A stretch of 51,441 nt of DNA from Opitutales bacterium (GCA_029252505.1 JAQXBH010000279.1:1-51441), one strand, 5' to 3'. Counted from the first letter of the stretch, positions 1 through 10,527 are shown. The notes: a model not told the origin generated them from the letters alone. Numbers and translations: made by a program.

Positions 1-2
1 CG

Positions 3-419
3 GCAATTAATTACAAAAAACTGAGCGTGAAAGATTATGTGGAAAGTTATACAGAGGGTATGGGGTATGATGTGGTCTTCGATACAGTTGGGGGAAGTTG
101 TTTGGATGATTCATTCTCAGCAGCAAGAGTAAATGGAACGGTGGTTTCAATCGCTGCTCGAGCCTCCCATGACTTAAGTCAAGTGCACATCAAGAGTTTG
201 ACACTTCATGTGGTATTTATGTTATTGCCCCTAATCATGAACGAAGGAAGAAGTCGACATGGCGAAATTCTTAGTGAATTGAGTAAACTTGTTGAAAACA
301 ATCAAATTCGCCCCATTTTGCATTCTGAAAGTTTTAGTTTTGAAGATGTAGGATCTGCCCACAACTGCCTAGAAGAAGGAAATGTTTTAGGAAAAGTATC
401 ATTAGTTTCTAACTGGTAG
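3..419 (+). CDS. Zinc-type alcohol dehydrogenase / quinone oxidoreductase, C-terminal part (5' end off window)
   Basis: The reading frame is open from the left edge, so the N-terminal half lies outside the window. The visible part begins with an AINY-like segment followed by GYDVVFDTVGG. That is the end of the Rossmann cofactor-binding domain in the medium-chain dehydrogenase/quinone oxidoreductase superfamily. The C-terminal part (ENNQIRPILHSESFSFEDVGSAH followed by GKVSLV) matches the usual end, where family members have a G-K-hV strand. Such enzymes are soluble NAD(P)H-dependent oxidoreductases. The substrate cannot be told, and the zinc or catalytic residues are not visible. The gene stands alone, followed by a non-coding structured stretch. 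Confidence 0.8.
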   Translation, partial: AINYKKLSVKDYVESYTEGMGYDVVFDTVGGSCLDDSFSAARVNGTVVSIAARASHDLSQVHIKSLTLHVVFMLLPLIMNEGRSRHGEILSELSKLVENNQIRPILHSESFSFEDVGSAHNCLEEGNVLGKVSLVSNW

Positions 420-528
420 ACTCCACAATTTAATCGTTTATGACATAAAGAAAGTTTGCCATGTAATGCTTTTTTTAAGATGTTGAAGATTGTTCTTTTA
501 AATTTCGCCACTTACCGTATCCAAAGAC

Positions 529-671
529 AACCTAATTTAGGTTACCAACCGAGCACGAGAGCTGCTACGGTGGTACAAGGTCGATTTACCGGGATGCGCG
601 GTTTTGGCACAACCGAAAATTAGCACTCCCCTCGCTTGCTTGGGATAGTGCGTTAACCGAAAGGAAAACGC
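529..671 (+). promoter_or_regulatory. Hairpin-rich leader upstream of the small integrase-N-like ORF
   Basis: This stretch holds several inverted repeats: AACCTAA/TTAGGTT (529-535/537-543), CGGTT/AACCG (599-603/611-615), GCACT-CCC/GGG-at-AGTGC (623-630/642-651) and GCGTT-aa-CC-GAAA-GG-aa-AACGC (650-671). The last hairpin has a GNRA-type tetraloop and buries the AAGGAA ribosome-binding site of the ORF starting at 675. It shares bases 650-651 with the preceding hairpin, so the two may compete. It looks richer in G+C than its surroundings. It may be a cis-acting RNA or a terminal structure of a small mobile element. I recognise no known riboswitch class. Confidence 0.4.
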
Positions 672-674
672 TCA

Positions 675-917
675 ATGAAAATTAGTTTAAATAATGAAGT
701 CGAAGAATTAGCTCTTCGAATAGACGAAGATAACCTAAACCACCATCTTTGGAATAACAATGGTACTTGGTGGATTCACTACACGGTCTACCCATCATCA
801 GTAACTGCTGAAAGAAAAAGATATTCTCTTAAGACAAAAGATGTTACTATTGCAAGATTGCGAAGAGATAATCATTTTGATCTAATTGTAAATAGGGTAC
901 CTGAGTTGGCTGCCTAG
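675..917 (+). CDS. Small protein resembling the N-terminal segment of tyrosine recombinases
   Basis: The product is 80 residues. Its centre reads HHLWNNNGTWWIHYTVYP, then RKRYSLKTKDVTIARLRRD. This resembles the start of phage-type integrases, where a strand with an aromatic pair leads to a 'SL.T.D...A..RRD' helix (the region that precedes the SAM-like core-binding domain). The catalytic R-H-R-Y domain is absent, so it cannot act as a recombinase. I recall small ORFs of this kind in Verrucomicrobiota genomes but cannot verify that here. A start at 675 is supported by AAGGAA at 661-666, which lies in a hairpin. A CE15 esterase remnant begins just after the stop, consistent with insertion or decay at this spot. 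Function unknown. Confidence 0.5.
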   Translation: MKISLNNEVEELALRIDEDNLNHHLWNNNGTWWIHYTVYPSSVTAERKRYSLKTKDVTIARLRRDNHFDLIVNRVPELAA

Positions 918-930
918 TTAATTAACTTTT

Positions 931-1330
931 CTGTTCTATAGTTCTTGTCGTGGAGGGACTGCGATAAGTCGTCGAAAATTTGGTCAAACTGAAAAGAGGA
1001 TTATTGATTATTTCCTCCACTGGTTTTGCCCGAATTATAAAAAATAATGATCGAGAAGAAACTTGTGTAGTTGATCAGCATTCACTCCTTAGTATGATCG
1101 CACCTCGTTTTTTGTATGTGGCATCAGCAACAGACGATTTATGGGCTGATTCGAAGGGCGAATTTTATTCTTTGCGGGCTAGTGAACCTGTTTGCAGAGT
1201 GTATGGATTTAAATTAAATTCTACTTGGTATGAAAAATTGAATAGCAACCCAGGGATTAAAAAATTCAAACTGGATCGAATGGGCCATCATATTAGAGAT
1301 AGAAAGCATGATGTGAATTCTAATTACTGA
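931..1330 (+). pseudogene. Frameshifted C-terminal fragment of a CE15 glucuronoyl esterase-like gene
   Basis: Two frames together give a recognisable family CE15 (4-O-methyl-glucuronoyl methylesterase) C-terminus. Frame 1 (about 934-1044) encodes [20 protein letters not shown], then a HWFCPNYKK segment, and ends at TAA TGA. From about 1046 the next frame continues with NDREE, VDQHSLLSMIAPRFLYVASA, DDLWADSKGEF, EPVCRVYGF and GHHIRDRKHDV. These are the usual CE15 blocks, including the conserved histidine region near the end. The nucleophile-serine half is missing altogether, and the normal ending after HDV is broken by another stop. In a working enzyme this is a secreted alpha/beta hydrolase cutting lignin-glucuronoxylan esters. 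Here it must be non-functional. Confidence 0.75.
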
Positions 1331-1536
1331 AAGCGTTGCTTCGGTTCTTCAAATCATAATTTCTCTGACAACCAATAATCTATTTGAGCCAATAAACGCC
1401 TTAAAGTATGGTTTTTTTCAAAAATATACGAAATTTGTATCTTCAATAATAAATGAAGGATCTTGTATTGGAAGGAAGATGAATTTCTGTAGCAAAGATA
1501 TTAATTGAGTGTAAGATTTATTTAAATAAATTTAAA

Positions 1537-4500
1537 TTACTCATAAAATAAACTTGGGTCAGTTCCTAAGCAGCCAAAAATCCGATCAACGGCAGCTTTG
1601 TTATCTGTTAATTCCGATAATGCATTGAGGGCAAAATTCTTTTTTTCCTGAATGGAAAGTCTTTTACAGGCTTCCTTGTTCGCTTGATCTTTTATGAAAT
1701 TATTCAAGTACTCAACTCTTGATTCCCAGTAATTTCGAGTAACTTGAATTCGAGTTTTTAAACGCTCATTATACCAGTCACTTTGAAGAATATTTGATGG
1801 TTCAAACAAATCTCTAAATTTTTTATCTGTCAGCTTGTTTCCTTCCCATTCACCTTTTGTCATGATGGTGAGTAATGCTTTCAGTGGGGGGCATGCTTTT
1901 TCAACTGAATTATCATTAAAATATCTTTGAGCAATATTTTTCCCTGTTTCCAGTAGATTTTTTATACTATCTGCATATTGATCTTCATCCTGTAATTCAG
2001 GCTTTAGCATGTCTTCCGGTAAAACTGAAACTGGATCGGTGAATATTCTACCCAGAAATTCATGAGTAAAACTTCTGGTAATTCGATATCCAAGGAGAGA
2101 TGTGGGTAGATTTTGACCCTGATAAGAAAAATCCGGGACTTTTTCTAAATATCCCTTTGCGATCATTTCTTGGGGATTATCCTCAAAATCTCGGAGCCTA
2201 CTCCAAATTTCAGGAATTAAGAGGCTAATATCATGATTCACTTGGTATTTGGGCCCCACATATCCAGCTGATGTCACGAATGCTCCCTGACCTGTAGATG
2301 CATATGAAATTAGGGCAGCATTAAGGTCATGTATTGGCAAAAGAGCATTGAATGGACTCTTCGTCATCGCTCCTTCAGAACCGGCTCCTGTGGTGGAAGG
2401 AGATTTACCAGTAACGCTTACGATAAAATCCATAAAAAGCTCGGGTAGCTCTAAATAATGGATAGGAGCAAAACAGCACAATGGCCTTACCTTGGCTTTT
2501 TTATCTGCTGGATTATTTCTTCTACCTGGTAAAACTGCCCGAACTGGGTAAAGTACCGAATTTTCAATCTTTATTCCTCTCTTTAATCTTGTACCAGCGG
2601 TGGCAAGATAGACGGAGCGTGGATCGAATAAGTCTGGTCTGGTTTGAAGGTAGCGAGGATTTTTCGAAGGTTTTCCATCTACGATTCTTGGATTTGCGGA
2701 AGAGACAAAGGATAGTTCTTCCTTTTTGCTTTCTGCTACTGATTCAATAAGTTCCCTGATCGGTTTTGTGTAGTTTTCGAATAATAGTGTGTTACCGATT
2801 TGGTTTTGTGCGTCTTTTTTCGTGAGAGGTTCGAAATTACTAATAAAGTTTCCAGGTCTTGCCATATCTTTCTCGGTTTGTTTATCAAAACCTCTGATAA
2901 TCGCATCATCCGGTCGCTGGAATAATCTGTATTCACAATTATGGACGAATTTTGCTGATTTTTTGAAATTACCATGTCCTATGTGTTCAATTAAATTTAT
3001 GGGTGCAAGCGTAGAAGCCGTGATATCGTCTTCTGCTAAAATCTTATTGGCCGGGACAAAGTCTTTTCTTAGAGCAAATAATCTCCACGATCCCTTTTGA
3101 TCAAAACCAATACGCAAATGCCGGGTAATTAATTTAGTACCCAGGTATCTTAATTCATTGGCGGGTTGTCCGTTGACTGAATCAACGCTGAAAGCCTCTT
3201 CCCAGTTGTCACCCCATTCAGCTCGATGTCTTCTCTTTATAATTAAAATTAAATCTTTTACTCTTTGTGGAATAGATTCTAACCATTTATTAAAATCTTC
3301 CGTGTATAAAGATCGTGAGGGTGTAAGTAGTTTTATAACTGAACCAAGTGAACGACTGGGGCTTAAAATGGGCCGATTTCGAAGATCATGTTTTTCGGGC
3401 TCTAAAAAGCGGTTTGAAAAATCCTTTTTAAAAAGTTCTTTCGTCATCGCCATGTCTTTTTCCCAATCTGCAACATAAACTGGACCGCTTACTATGGCGT
3501 CCGTAATTGGCTTTGATATTTCGGATTTGCCTCCACCTGAAACAGTGCATGGCTTGTGGCATAAAAAACCTTCTCCCACTGTTCCAATTAACTTCCATGG
3601 GCCATTATGTTCGGCCTTTTTCATTTCAACTTTGTAGCCAGATGGTAAAATATAGGCAAAGTCTGGTTGCATCCTTAAGTTGCGATATTCCTTGCCCTCC
3701 CCTTCCCAATTAATGCTTTGTTCCCTCAGGCTGAAAACGGCATTTTCTGGGAGATAGATAATTGATTCAAAAGATGGATCAACTAGATGACCGTTCTTCA
3801 GGTCATTCGTGGAGAATCCCATAACTGACAATGTGTCAGAAAATTTTTGTGGAGTAGGAGGTAAAATTTCAAGAGGATTGAATTCTTCTCCCAAGTCATA
3901 GCTAGGAAAGACTACAGCACCTCCCGCATGTTCCTCTTCTCCTAGACCCGATAAATTAGCTGAAAAGCTAATTTGAGTTTTAACTTCCTTCTTACAATAC
4001 CCGAAGTAGTTATCGGCAAGAATGGTCACAATCATGCCAGATGAATCTCGAAACGTAAGTTTGAAAGGATCGCCTCCGTTGTATGCTTCATCGGGATCAT
4101 CAAAATACATGCCGTCTCGAACTTGCCTTTCAGTAGCATCACACTTTTTGGGTAATTGAAGTAACTTCTTGGGTGTTCCGGCTAAATGAGGAGCTACAAT
4201 TACGCAACCTGTATGTCCTGTCCAACTTTCGATATCAAGTCCAGCGTCGTTTTCAGCAAGAAAAGGGTCCCCTCCGTTTCCAAAAATGCTTTCAACAAAG
4301 TCAAGGTTGGCGACACATCCACCTGGGGCGAAGAAACGGACTTCTAAAGATTTTTCACGTATAAAACCTTCAACTTCCGGGCATACCACGGGCCTTAATA
4401 AAAGAGAAACCCAACACTTTGCCGGATCTTTTTCATTGGATGCAAATGGAAAGACCATGTCTTCTGCTGGTGGGTTTAAAGCGATCCTTAACAACTCCTT

Positions 4501-5016
4501 TGCTGCTTTTAAGGGAACGACTTTTTTATCGTCGGGAGCAGGTAATCCAACATCTGCGACATGAAAAACTCCAGATGTTGTTCGCCTGTCCCGAGATGGA
4601 TTGTGCAGAACACCTTGTGCTACTTTGTAAGAATTGATTATTTTTGATTGAAAATAATTACCGTTGAGGGGCAATGAAGTGATTCGAGCTAATCCATGAC
4701 GATCCAGGACAAAGGACTCAGTGGGTAGACTGGGACGATCGGCACCTAATATTTTGCTTAGAAAATTTTGTATGCGATCATCGATTGGGCACAAGTGTCC
4801 CCTTAGTAATCGCACTTTTTCTCGGTATTCTTTAATTAGAGAACTGCTTAAGCGTATGGCAGGATTATGGCTTTGGTCTCCAACTGTTGGAAGAGCTAAT
4901 GTAGCAAGCTTAAGGTTCGCATAGTTAATAAGTTCTTGATATTCATCAGTATCTGACGAGTAACTAGCACCGATTCCTAAAGCTGATTGTTTGCTTTTAA
5001 CATCGACTGATTTCAT
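1537..5016 (-). CDS. Probable PPi-type phosphoenolpyruvate carboxykinase
   Basis: The product is 1159 residues with no signal peptide or membrane segments. Length and motifs fit the PPi-dependent PEP carboxykinases of Entamoeba and Propionibacterium (about 1100-1150 residues), which interconvert oxaloacetate plus PPi with PEP, phosphate and CO2. Segments supporting this are TGHTGCVIVAPHLAGTPKK, the glycine-rich VSGGGKSEISKPITDAI followed by GPVYVADWEKD, and late in the protein SVTGKSPSTTGAGSEGAMTK. This assignment is from memory of the family; no ATP/GTP-PEPCK P-loop is present. The gene is monocistronic, preceded by about 210 AT-rich bases and the tRNA on the other strand. It could otherwise be an unrelated large conserved protein. 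Many small antisense ORFs inside it are shadows. Confidence 0.6.
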   Translation of the reverse strand: MKSVDVKSKQSALGIGASYSSDTDEYQELINYANLKLATLALPTVGDQSHNPAIRLSSSLIKEYREKVRLLRGHLCPIDDRIQNFLSKILGADRPSLPTESFVLDRHGLARITSLPLNGNYFQSKIINSYKVAQGVLHNPSRDRRTTSGVFHVADVGLPAPDDKKVVPLKAAKELLRIALNPPAEDMVFPFASNEKDPAKCWVSLLLRPVVCPEVEGFIREKSLEVRFFAPGGCVANLDFVESIFGNGGDPFLAENDAGLDIESWTGHTGCVIVAPHLAGTPKKLLQLPKKCDATERQVRDGMYFDDPDEAYNGGDPFKLTFRDSSGMIVTILADNYFGYCKKEVKTQISFSANLSGLGEEEHAGGAVVFPSYDLGEEFNPLEILPPTPQKFSDTLSVMGFSTNDLKNGHLVDPSFESIIYLPENAVFSLREQSINWEGEGKEYRNLRMQPDFAYILPSGYKVEMKKAEHNGPWKLIGTVGEGFLCHKPCTVSGGGKSEISKPITDAIVSGPVYVADWEKDMAMTKELFKKDFSNRFLEPEKHDLRNRPILSPSRSLGSVIKLLTPSRSLYTEDFNKWLESIPQRVKDLILIIKRRHRAEWGDNWEEAFSVDSVNGQPANELRYLGTKLITRHLRIGFDQKGSWRLFALRKDFVPANKILAEDDITASTLAPINLIEHIGHGNFKKSAKFVHNCEYRLFQRPDDAIIRGFDKQTEKDMARPGNFISNFEPLTKKDAQNQIGNTLLFENYTKPIRELIESVAESKKEELSFVSSANPRIVDGKPSKNPRYLQTRPDLFDPRSVYLATAGTRLKRGIKIENSVLYPVRAVLPGRRNNPADKKAKVRPLCCFAPIHYLELPELFMDFIVSVTGKSPSTTGAGSEGAMTKSPFNALLPIHDLNAALISYASTGQGAFVTSAGYVGPKYQVNHDISLLIPEIWSRLRDFEDNPQEMIAKGYLEKVPDFSYQGQNLPTSLLGYRITRSFTHEFLGRIFTDPVSVLPEDMLKPELQDEDQYADSIKNLLETGKNIAQRYFNDNSVEKACPPLKALLTIMTKGEWEGNKLTDKKFRDLFEPSNILQSDWYNERLKTRIQVTRNYWESRVEYLNNFIKDQANKEACKRLSIQEKKNFALNALSELTDNKAAVDRIFGCLGTDPSLFYE

Positions 5017-5230
5017 AGTATTTTTGGATTAGTAAAGAGATTAAAAAGATAAAGAATAGATCATGCCTAATTTAAAACGAAATGGCAATATGGGTAATAT
5101 TTATCCACTTTATCAAAGATTTACACAAGCAATCTAAATAAATACTAAAAAAACTTTATTCTAAAATACAATTTTCAAAATAGCTTAAGTTGCTTGAATA
5201 AAAGTTGTGATTGTGTAATAACAAAACTTA

Positions 5231-5307
5231 GGGCCCTTAGCTCAGTTGGTTAGAGCATGCGACTCATAATCGCCAGGTCGTCGGTTCGAGCCCGACAGGG
5301 CCCACCA
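5231..5307 (+). tRNA. tRNA with CAT anticodon, probably tRNA-Ile2 (lysidine type)
   Basis: A full cloverleaf folds: acceptor GGGCCCT (5231-5237) with AGGGCCC (5297-5303), D-stem GCTC/GAGC, anticodon loop CTCATAA, T-arm GTCGG-TTCGAGC-CCGAC, discriminator A and an encoded CCA at 5305-5307. The anticodon is CAT. The anticodon-stem sequence GCGACTCATAATCGC and the TTAGCTCAG start closely match my memory of bacterial tRNA-Ile2, in which C34 is changed to lysidine by TilS to read AUA. An elongator tRNA-Met remains possible. The first anticodon-stem pair is a T-C mismatch. A T tract follows directly after CCA. Confidence 0.9.
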
Positions 5308-5345
5308 CTTTTTTTAGGAATTATTAATCCTCTAGGTGTTAATAA

Positions 5346-6017
5346 TCAATCACTTCTTTGATTTGGGAGTGGTGCCTCCACCCATTTATCAGACCACTTA
5401 AAATATTCTGAAAATTCGACAATTTTAATTCTATGATTTATTACACGAATTCTTTGGGTTGTTTTTGTAGTTAAATATTCGAAGTTTTCTAAACTTCTTT
5501 TATTTTTGTCTGTAATAGCTTGAATTTCTTTATCCCTTTTTGCTTCAAGTTCTGCATGCACGGTTCTTGGATCGATTAAAATTTCTTTTTTTACAGGTGC
5601 AGAGAAGTTATCAGTTTGTTCATCAGGTTGCTCTGATGCTTCTAATTGCACTGAATCTGGGCTATCAGAATTATTAATAACTTGCGCCAATTCGTTTTCA
5701 GTTTCTTTTCTTTTTTTGTCTTCATACTCTTTTAGTATGGACTTATCTAATTCAGGAATTGGTTCCGGTGCAGGGATTAAATCTGGTTTATTTATGTAAG
5801 TCTCTTCTGGTGTGGCATAACTTTTAAGAAAGCAGTTTAGCTCGACCTCAGGAAGTTTTTTTTCATCAAGGAATTTCACACAGGACTGGGCGAATGCTCT
5901 AAGTGCTTCAGTTGAATTATAAGCCATAAAATACTTCTCGACAGGCAGATCCTCGTCTAGGGTATAGTTAACTTTGAATTCAATAAGATCGGGTTCGCGT
6001 TCAACTTTTTTTCTCAT
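5346..6017 (-). CDS. Hypothetical protein with charged Pro/Glu-rich middle
   Basis: The product is 223 residues and not recognised. The N-terminal part (about 1-75) looks globular and contains EFKVNYTLDEDLPVEKYFMAY. The middle (about 75-150) is Pro/Glu/Asp-rich and probably disordered (IPAPEPIPELDKS, DSPDSVQLEASEQPDEQTD). The C-terminal 70 residues are strongly charged and probably helical (AELEAKRDKEIQAITDKNK), ending with a WSDKW motif. There is no signal peptide, so it is probably cytoplasmic. It lies between the tRNA and the ATP synthase operon, with its own start after about 185 bases of spacer. No function is assigned. Confidence 0.7.
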   Translation of the reverse strand: MRKKVEREPDLIEFKVNYTLDEDLPVEKYFMAYNSTEALRAFAQSCVKFLDEKKLPEVELNCFLKSYATPEETYINKPDLIPAPEPIPELDKSILKEYEDKKRKETENELAQVINNSDSPDSVQLEASEQPDEQTDNFSAPVKKEILIDPRTVHAELEAKRDKEIQAITDKNKRSLENFEYLTTKTTQRIRVINHRIKIVEFSEYFKWSDKWVEAPLPNQRSD

Positions 6018-6161
6018 TGGGCAATGATGTTATATTTTACAATTTCATTTGGGCACGATAAATGAAACATAACTAAATCAGAGCTAGCATCGTGAAAAAT
6101 GCAAGAACTAATTAGACAGAATCAGGTCGGTTCGAGAAAAAATTCACCGACCTATGAAAGA

Positions 6162-6190
6162 AAAATAATAACAGGCGTATTTAGCCTATA
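6162..6190 (-). terminator. Candidate terminator of the atp operon
   Basis: Reading the minus strand after the atpC stop, a short stem AGGC/GCCT (6184-6187/6173-6176), extendable by a U-G and an A-T pair, is followed by TTATTATTTTTC. A second, stronger inverted repeat lies beyond it: AGGTCGGT/ACCGACCT at 6124-6131 and 6146-6153, eight perfect pairs with a 14-base loop and no T tract. Either or both could end the ATP synthase transcript. Called from sequence only. Confidence 0.4.
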
Positions 6191-6202
6191 AAATGAAACG
6201 AG

Positions 6203-6616
6203 TTAACCAGATTTTTTTCTGGCAATCTTTTTTGCCATTTCAAATCGAGCAGCTGCTTCAAGCAATTCAATTTGAGCTTGATCCATATTACTTTTCTTTC
6301 CTTCTTCTAGGGAAGCCTTTGCCCTTGCAACGGCTTCATCAATAACTTGTTCGTCTTCGTTGGAAACATCCATTGCTTGATCGGTAATAATGGAGACTTT
6401 ATTTCCGTATGATTCAACAAAGCCTGACCCAACTGCCAAGATTTTCTCTTCTTTTTTTGATTTAATTTTGATATCACCCGGCATAATCCGATCAATAATG
6501 GGGATATGTCTTTGTAATAAATCGATCTTACCATTAACGGTCGGTACTACAACATGTTCAACTTCTTCAGAAAATACTACTGAATCAGGAGTAACAATTT
6601 CTAGGATAATTGGCAT
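6203..6616 (-). CDS. atpC: ATP synthase F1 subunit epsilon
   Basis: The product is 137 residues, normal for the family. The N-terminal beta-sandwich shows the usual opening (LEIVTPDSVVFSEEVEHVVVP) followed by the HIPIIDRIMPGDI strand region and GSGFVESYGNKVSIITD. A C-terminal helical hairpin (about 88-137) follows. Epsilon sits on the central stalk next to gamma and damps ATP hydrolysis. It is the last gene of the operon, 20 bases after atpD, with terminator-like repeats downstream. Assignment is secure from both sequence and position. Confidence 0.96.
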   Translation of the reverse strand: MPIILEIVTPDSVVFSEEVEHVVVPTVNGKIDLLQRHIPIIDRIMPGDIKIKSKKEEKILAVGSGFVESYGNKVSIITDQAMDVSNEDEQVIDEAVARAKASLEEGKKSNMDQAQIELLEAAARFEMAKKIARKKSG

Positions 6617-6636
6617 CGTTTTATCTCAGTGTTAAA

Positions 6637-8094
<1,458 letters not shown>

Positions 8095-8970
8095 TTATTG
8101 AGAAAAGGAGGCAGCAGAAATTTCTAAAATTTCTTGCGTAATCGCAGCTTGTCTTGCTCGATTATATTGTAAAGTAAGATCGTCAATGAGAGAACCAGCA
8201 TTATCAGTAGCGCTTTTCATAGCAACCATTCGTGCACTGTGTTCAGACGCTTGGGATTCTAAAATCAGCTGGAAGATTTCTTGTTTAAGGTAGAGAGTTG
8301 CTAATTCTGCTAATACTACATCTTTGTTTTCAATTAAAATTTCTCTGTTATCTTTTGGATAGGGAGAAGAATCAGACTGAAAACGGCTGTGTAATTTTTC
8401 GACCATTGAATCTAGGTCGTTAAGCGGGAAAAGACGGATAAGCTCCGGTTCTTGTCTTAGTGTATTAATGAAGCTAGTGTAAACTACTTCTATTGTATCT
8501 ATCCTTCCTTCATCATAACTTCGTAGCATAAATTCTACAATGTTTCTTATGTCGGCAAAGGAGGGTTTGTCTGGTACTGAGAAATCAGCTAATAAATCTC
8601 TTCTCGTTCGAGATAAATACTGAGAAGCTCTTTTACCAATAGAAACAAATTTTGCTGATTTATCAATTTTGGATAGTTCGCGGAAGAGATTACCATTAAG
8701 TCCACCGCATAATCCTTTATCCGTGCTAACAACTAATATACCTCTGTGCTTAACTGGTCTTTCAATAAAATATGATTGCGTAACCTCTTCGAATTCATCT
8801 GCAATGGTACCGATGATATCAGCAAGTAACATAGCATAGGGTCTACCCGAACGTGCAGAGTCCTGTGCCTTCTTCATCTTCGATGTGGCTACCATCTGCA
8901 TCGCACGAGTAATTTGACGGGTGTTTTTAACCCCCTTTATCCTGATTCGAATGTCTCGAGTATTAGCCAT
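8095..8970 (-). CDS. atpG: ATP synthase F1 subunit gamma
   Basis: The product is 291 residues, the normal length. It begins MANTRDIRIRIKGVKNTRQI and continues TRAMQMVATSKMKKAQ, the signature N-terminal helix of gamma. It ends with the conserved C-terminal helix ATDNAGSLIDDLTLQYNRARQAAITQEILEI. The middle Rossmann-like domain contains VVSTDKGLCGGLNGN. Gamma is the rotating shaft that couples proton flow through Fo to catalysis in F1. It lies 24 bases after atpA and upstream of atpD. Confidence 0.98.
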   Translation of the reverse strand: MANTRDIRIRIKGVKNTRQITRAMQMVATSKMKKAQDSARSGRPYAMLLADIIGTIADEFEEVTQSYFIERPVKHRGILVVSTDKGLCGGLNGNLFRELSKIDKSAKFVSIGKRASQYLSRTRRDLLADFSVPDKPSFADIRNIVEFMLRSYDEGRIDTIEVVYTSFINTLRQEPELIRLFPLNDLDSMVEKLHSRFQSDSSPYPKDNREILIENKDVVLAELATLYLKQEIFQLILESQASEHSARMVAMKSATDNAGSLIDDLTLQYNRARQAAITQEILEISAASFSQ

Positions 8971-8994
8971 TTACAAAAAAGAAGTTAAAATTAT

Positions 8995-10527
8995 CTAAGA
9001 TTGAGTGCGTTTCCAATCCTCCAACGCAGACCGAAGCTTTTCCTCGGTTTCCTTTTCCAATTTTCCGGTTTTATAAATTTCTTCACATACCTCAGTCCCT
9101 TGAGTCAAAAGGTATTCCTTTAAGCTATCTACTGATGAAGCTATATTGGAAACTTCGATTGAATCGAAGAAATTATTTTGAACTGCCCACATCACAGATG
9201 TTTGAATTTCTACAGCAACAGGATTGAAAGCATTTTGCTTGAAAAGTTCAACAATCCTTGCTCCGCGATCGAGGCGTGCTTTTGTTGCTGCATCTAAATC
9301 TGATTCAAATTGAGAAAAAGCAGCTAGTTCACGAAACTGGGCAAGTTCTAGTTTTACTTTTCCAGCAACTTTCTTGTAGGCTTTAATTTGTGCAGCGGAA
9401 CCAACTCGGGAAACAGAAAGTCCCACTGAAACTGCTGGTCTTATGCCTTTGTTAAATAGGTCAGTTTCAAGGAAAATTTGTCCATCTGTTATGGAAATTA
9501 CATTGGTTGGAATATAACCGGATACATCGCCCATTTGAGTCTCGATAATGGGTAGTGCCGTAAGAGAACCATTTCCATTATCCTCGTTCAATCGAGCGGA
9601 ACGTTCTAATAACCTAGAATGAAGGTAAAACACATCTCCAGGATAAGCTTCTCGGCCAGAAGGTCTTTTGAGGATTAAAGAAATTTGACGGTATGCAACT
9701 GCATGTTTTGAAAGATCATCGTAAACAATTAATGCATCCATACCGTTCTCCATGAACCACTCACCCATTGCACATCCGGCATAAGGAGCTAGGTATTGGT
9801 TTGCGGGATTATCTGCAGCTGGTGCAGAAACAATAGTGACATACTCCATTGCGCCCGTTTCTTCAAAAACCTTAATCGTACGTGCAACATTTGAATTCTT
9901 TTGGCCAACTGCTACATAAATACAGTAAACGGGTCGAAAATCAGCATCTCCAGACTCAATTCCTTTTTTGTTAATCTTGGCCTGATTAATAATGGTATCA
10001 ATTGCAATTGTAGTCTTTCCCGTGGAACGATCTCCGATGATCAATTCTCGCTGTCCACGACCAATTGGAATCATTGAGTCCACAGCCATTATTCCTGTTT
10101 GGAGTGGCTGCGTAACTGATTTGCGAGGTATGATTCCTGGTGCAATACGCTCGACTGGGTAAGTTATATCAGAGTCAATTGGACCTTTCTCATCTATGGG
10201 TCTTCCGACCGCATCCACAACGCGACCGAGTAATCCTTTTCCGACTGGAACGGATAGAAGTTTGCCTGTTGTTCGAGCTTCATCACCCTCTTTTAACAAA
10301 CTGGTCTCACCAAGAAGCACACAGCCAACGGAATCTTCTTCCAGATTGAGTGCTATTCCTAAAACATTGTTAGGAAATTCAACCATTTCATTGTACATGA
10401 CTTTTGACAAGCCCTCAACTCTGGCGACACCATCAGCAAGTGTAGCAATTGTACCCACATTCGTGCGGGTGGCGTCGGTGGAAAGGTTTTCAATTTCCTT
10501 GCGAATTAAATCAGTTATGGAACTCAT
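8995..10527 (-). CDS. atpA: ATP synthase F1 subunit alpha
   Basis: The product is 510 residues, the normal length. It shows Walker [19 protein letters not shown] (about 172-180), the alpha signature [22 protein letters not shown] and the [18 protein letters not shown] Walker B region. [20 protein letters not shown] block follows. Alpha binds regulatory nucleotide and forms the F1 hexamer with beta. It follows atpH after 14 bases and precedes atpG, in the conserved operon order. Nothing unusual is seen. Confidence 0.99.
   Translation of the reverse strand: MSSITDLIRKEIENLSTDATRTNVGTIATLADGVARVEGLSKVMYNEMVEFPNNVLGIALNLEEDSVGCVLLGETSLLKEGDEARTTGKLLSVPVGKGLLGRVVDAVGRPIDEKGPIDSDITYPVERIAPGIIPRKSVTQPLQTGIMAVDSMIPIGRGQRELIIGDRSTGKTTIAIDTIINQAKINKKGIESGDADFRPVYCIYVAVGQKNSNVARTIKVFEETGAMEYVTIVSAPAADNPANQYLAPYAGCAMGEWFMENGMDALIVYDDLSKHAVAYRQISLILKRPSGREAYPGDVFYLHSRLLERSARLNEDNGNGSLTALPIIETQMGDVSGYIPTNVISITDGQIFLETDLFNKGIRPAVSVGLSVSRVGSAAQIKAYKKVAGKVKLELAQFRELAAFSQFESDLDAATKARLDRGARIVELFKQNAFNPVAVEIQTSVMWAVQNNFFDSIEVSNIASSVDSLKEYLLTQGTEVCEEIYKTGKLEKETEEKLRSALEDWKRTQS

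Noticed and set aside
621-660. CIRCE-like heat-shock operator (TTAGCACTC half-site followed by AGTGCGTTAA)
   Set aside because: The spacing is about twice the required nine bases and the second half is imperfect; it is better explained as one arm of a hairpin. It is also far from grpE/dnaJ.
2481-4924. Several antisense ORFs inside the large minus-strand protein gene
   Set aside because: They overlap a conserved long frame, have no ribosome-binding sites or family-like sequence, and look like shadows.
5085-5140. DnaA-box-like TTATCCACT and AT-rich stretch as a possible oriC
   Set aside because: Only one near match, no cluster of boxes, and dnaA/dnaN are not adjacent. The atp/mnm context suggests an origin nearby but not here.
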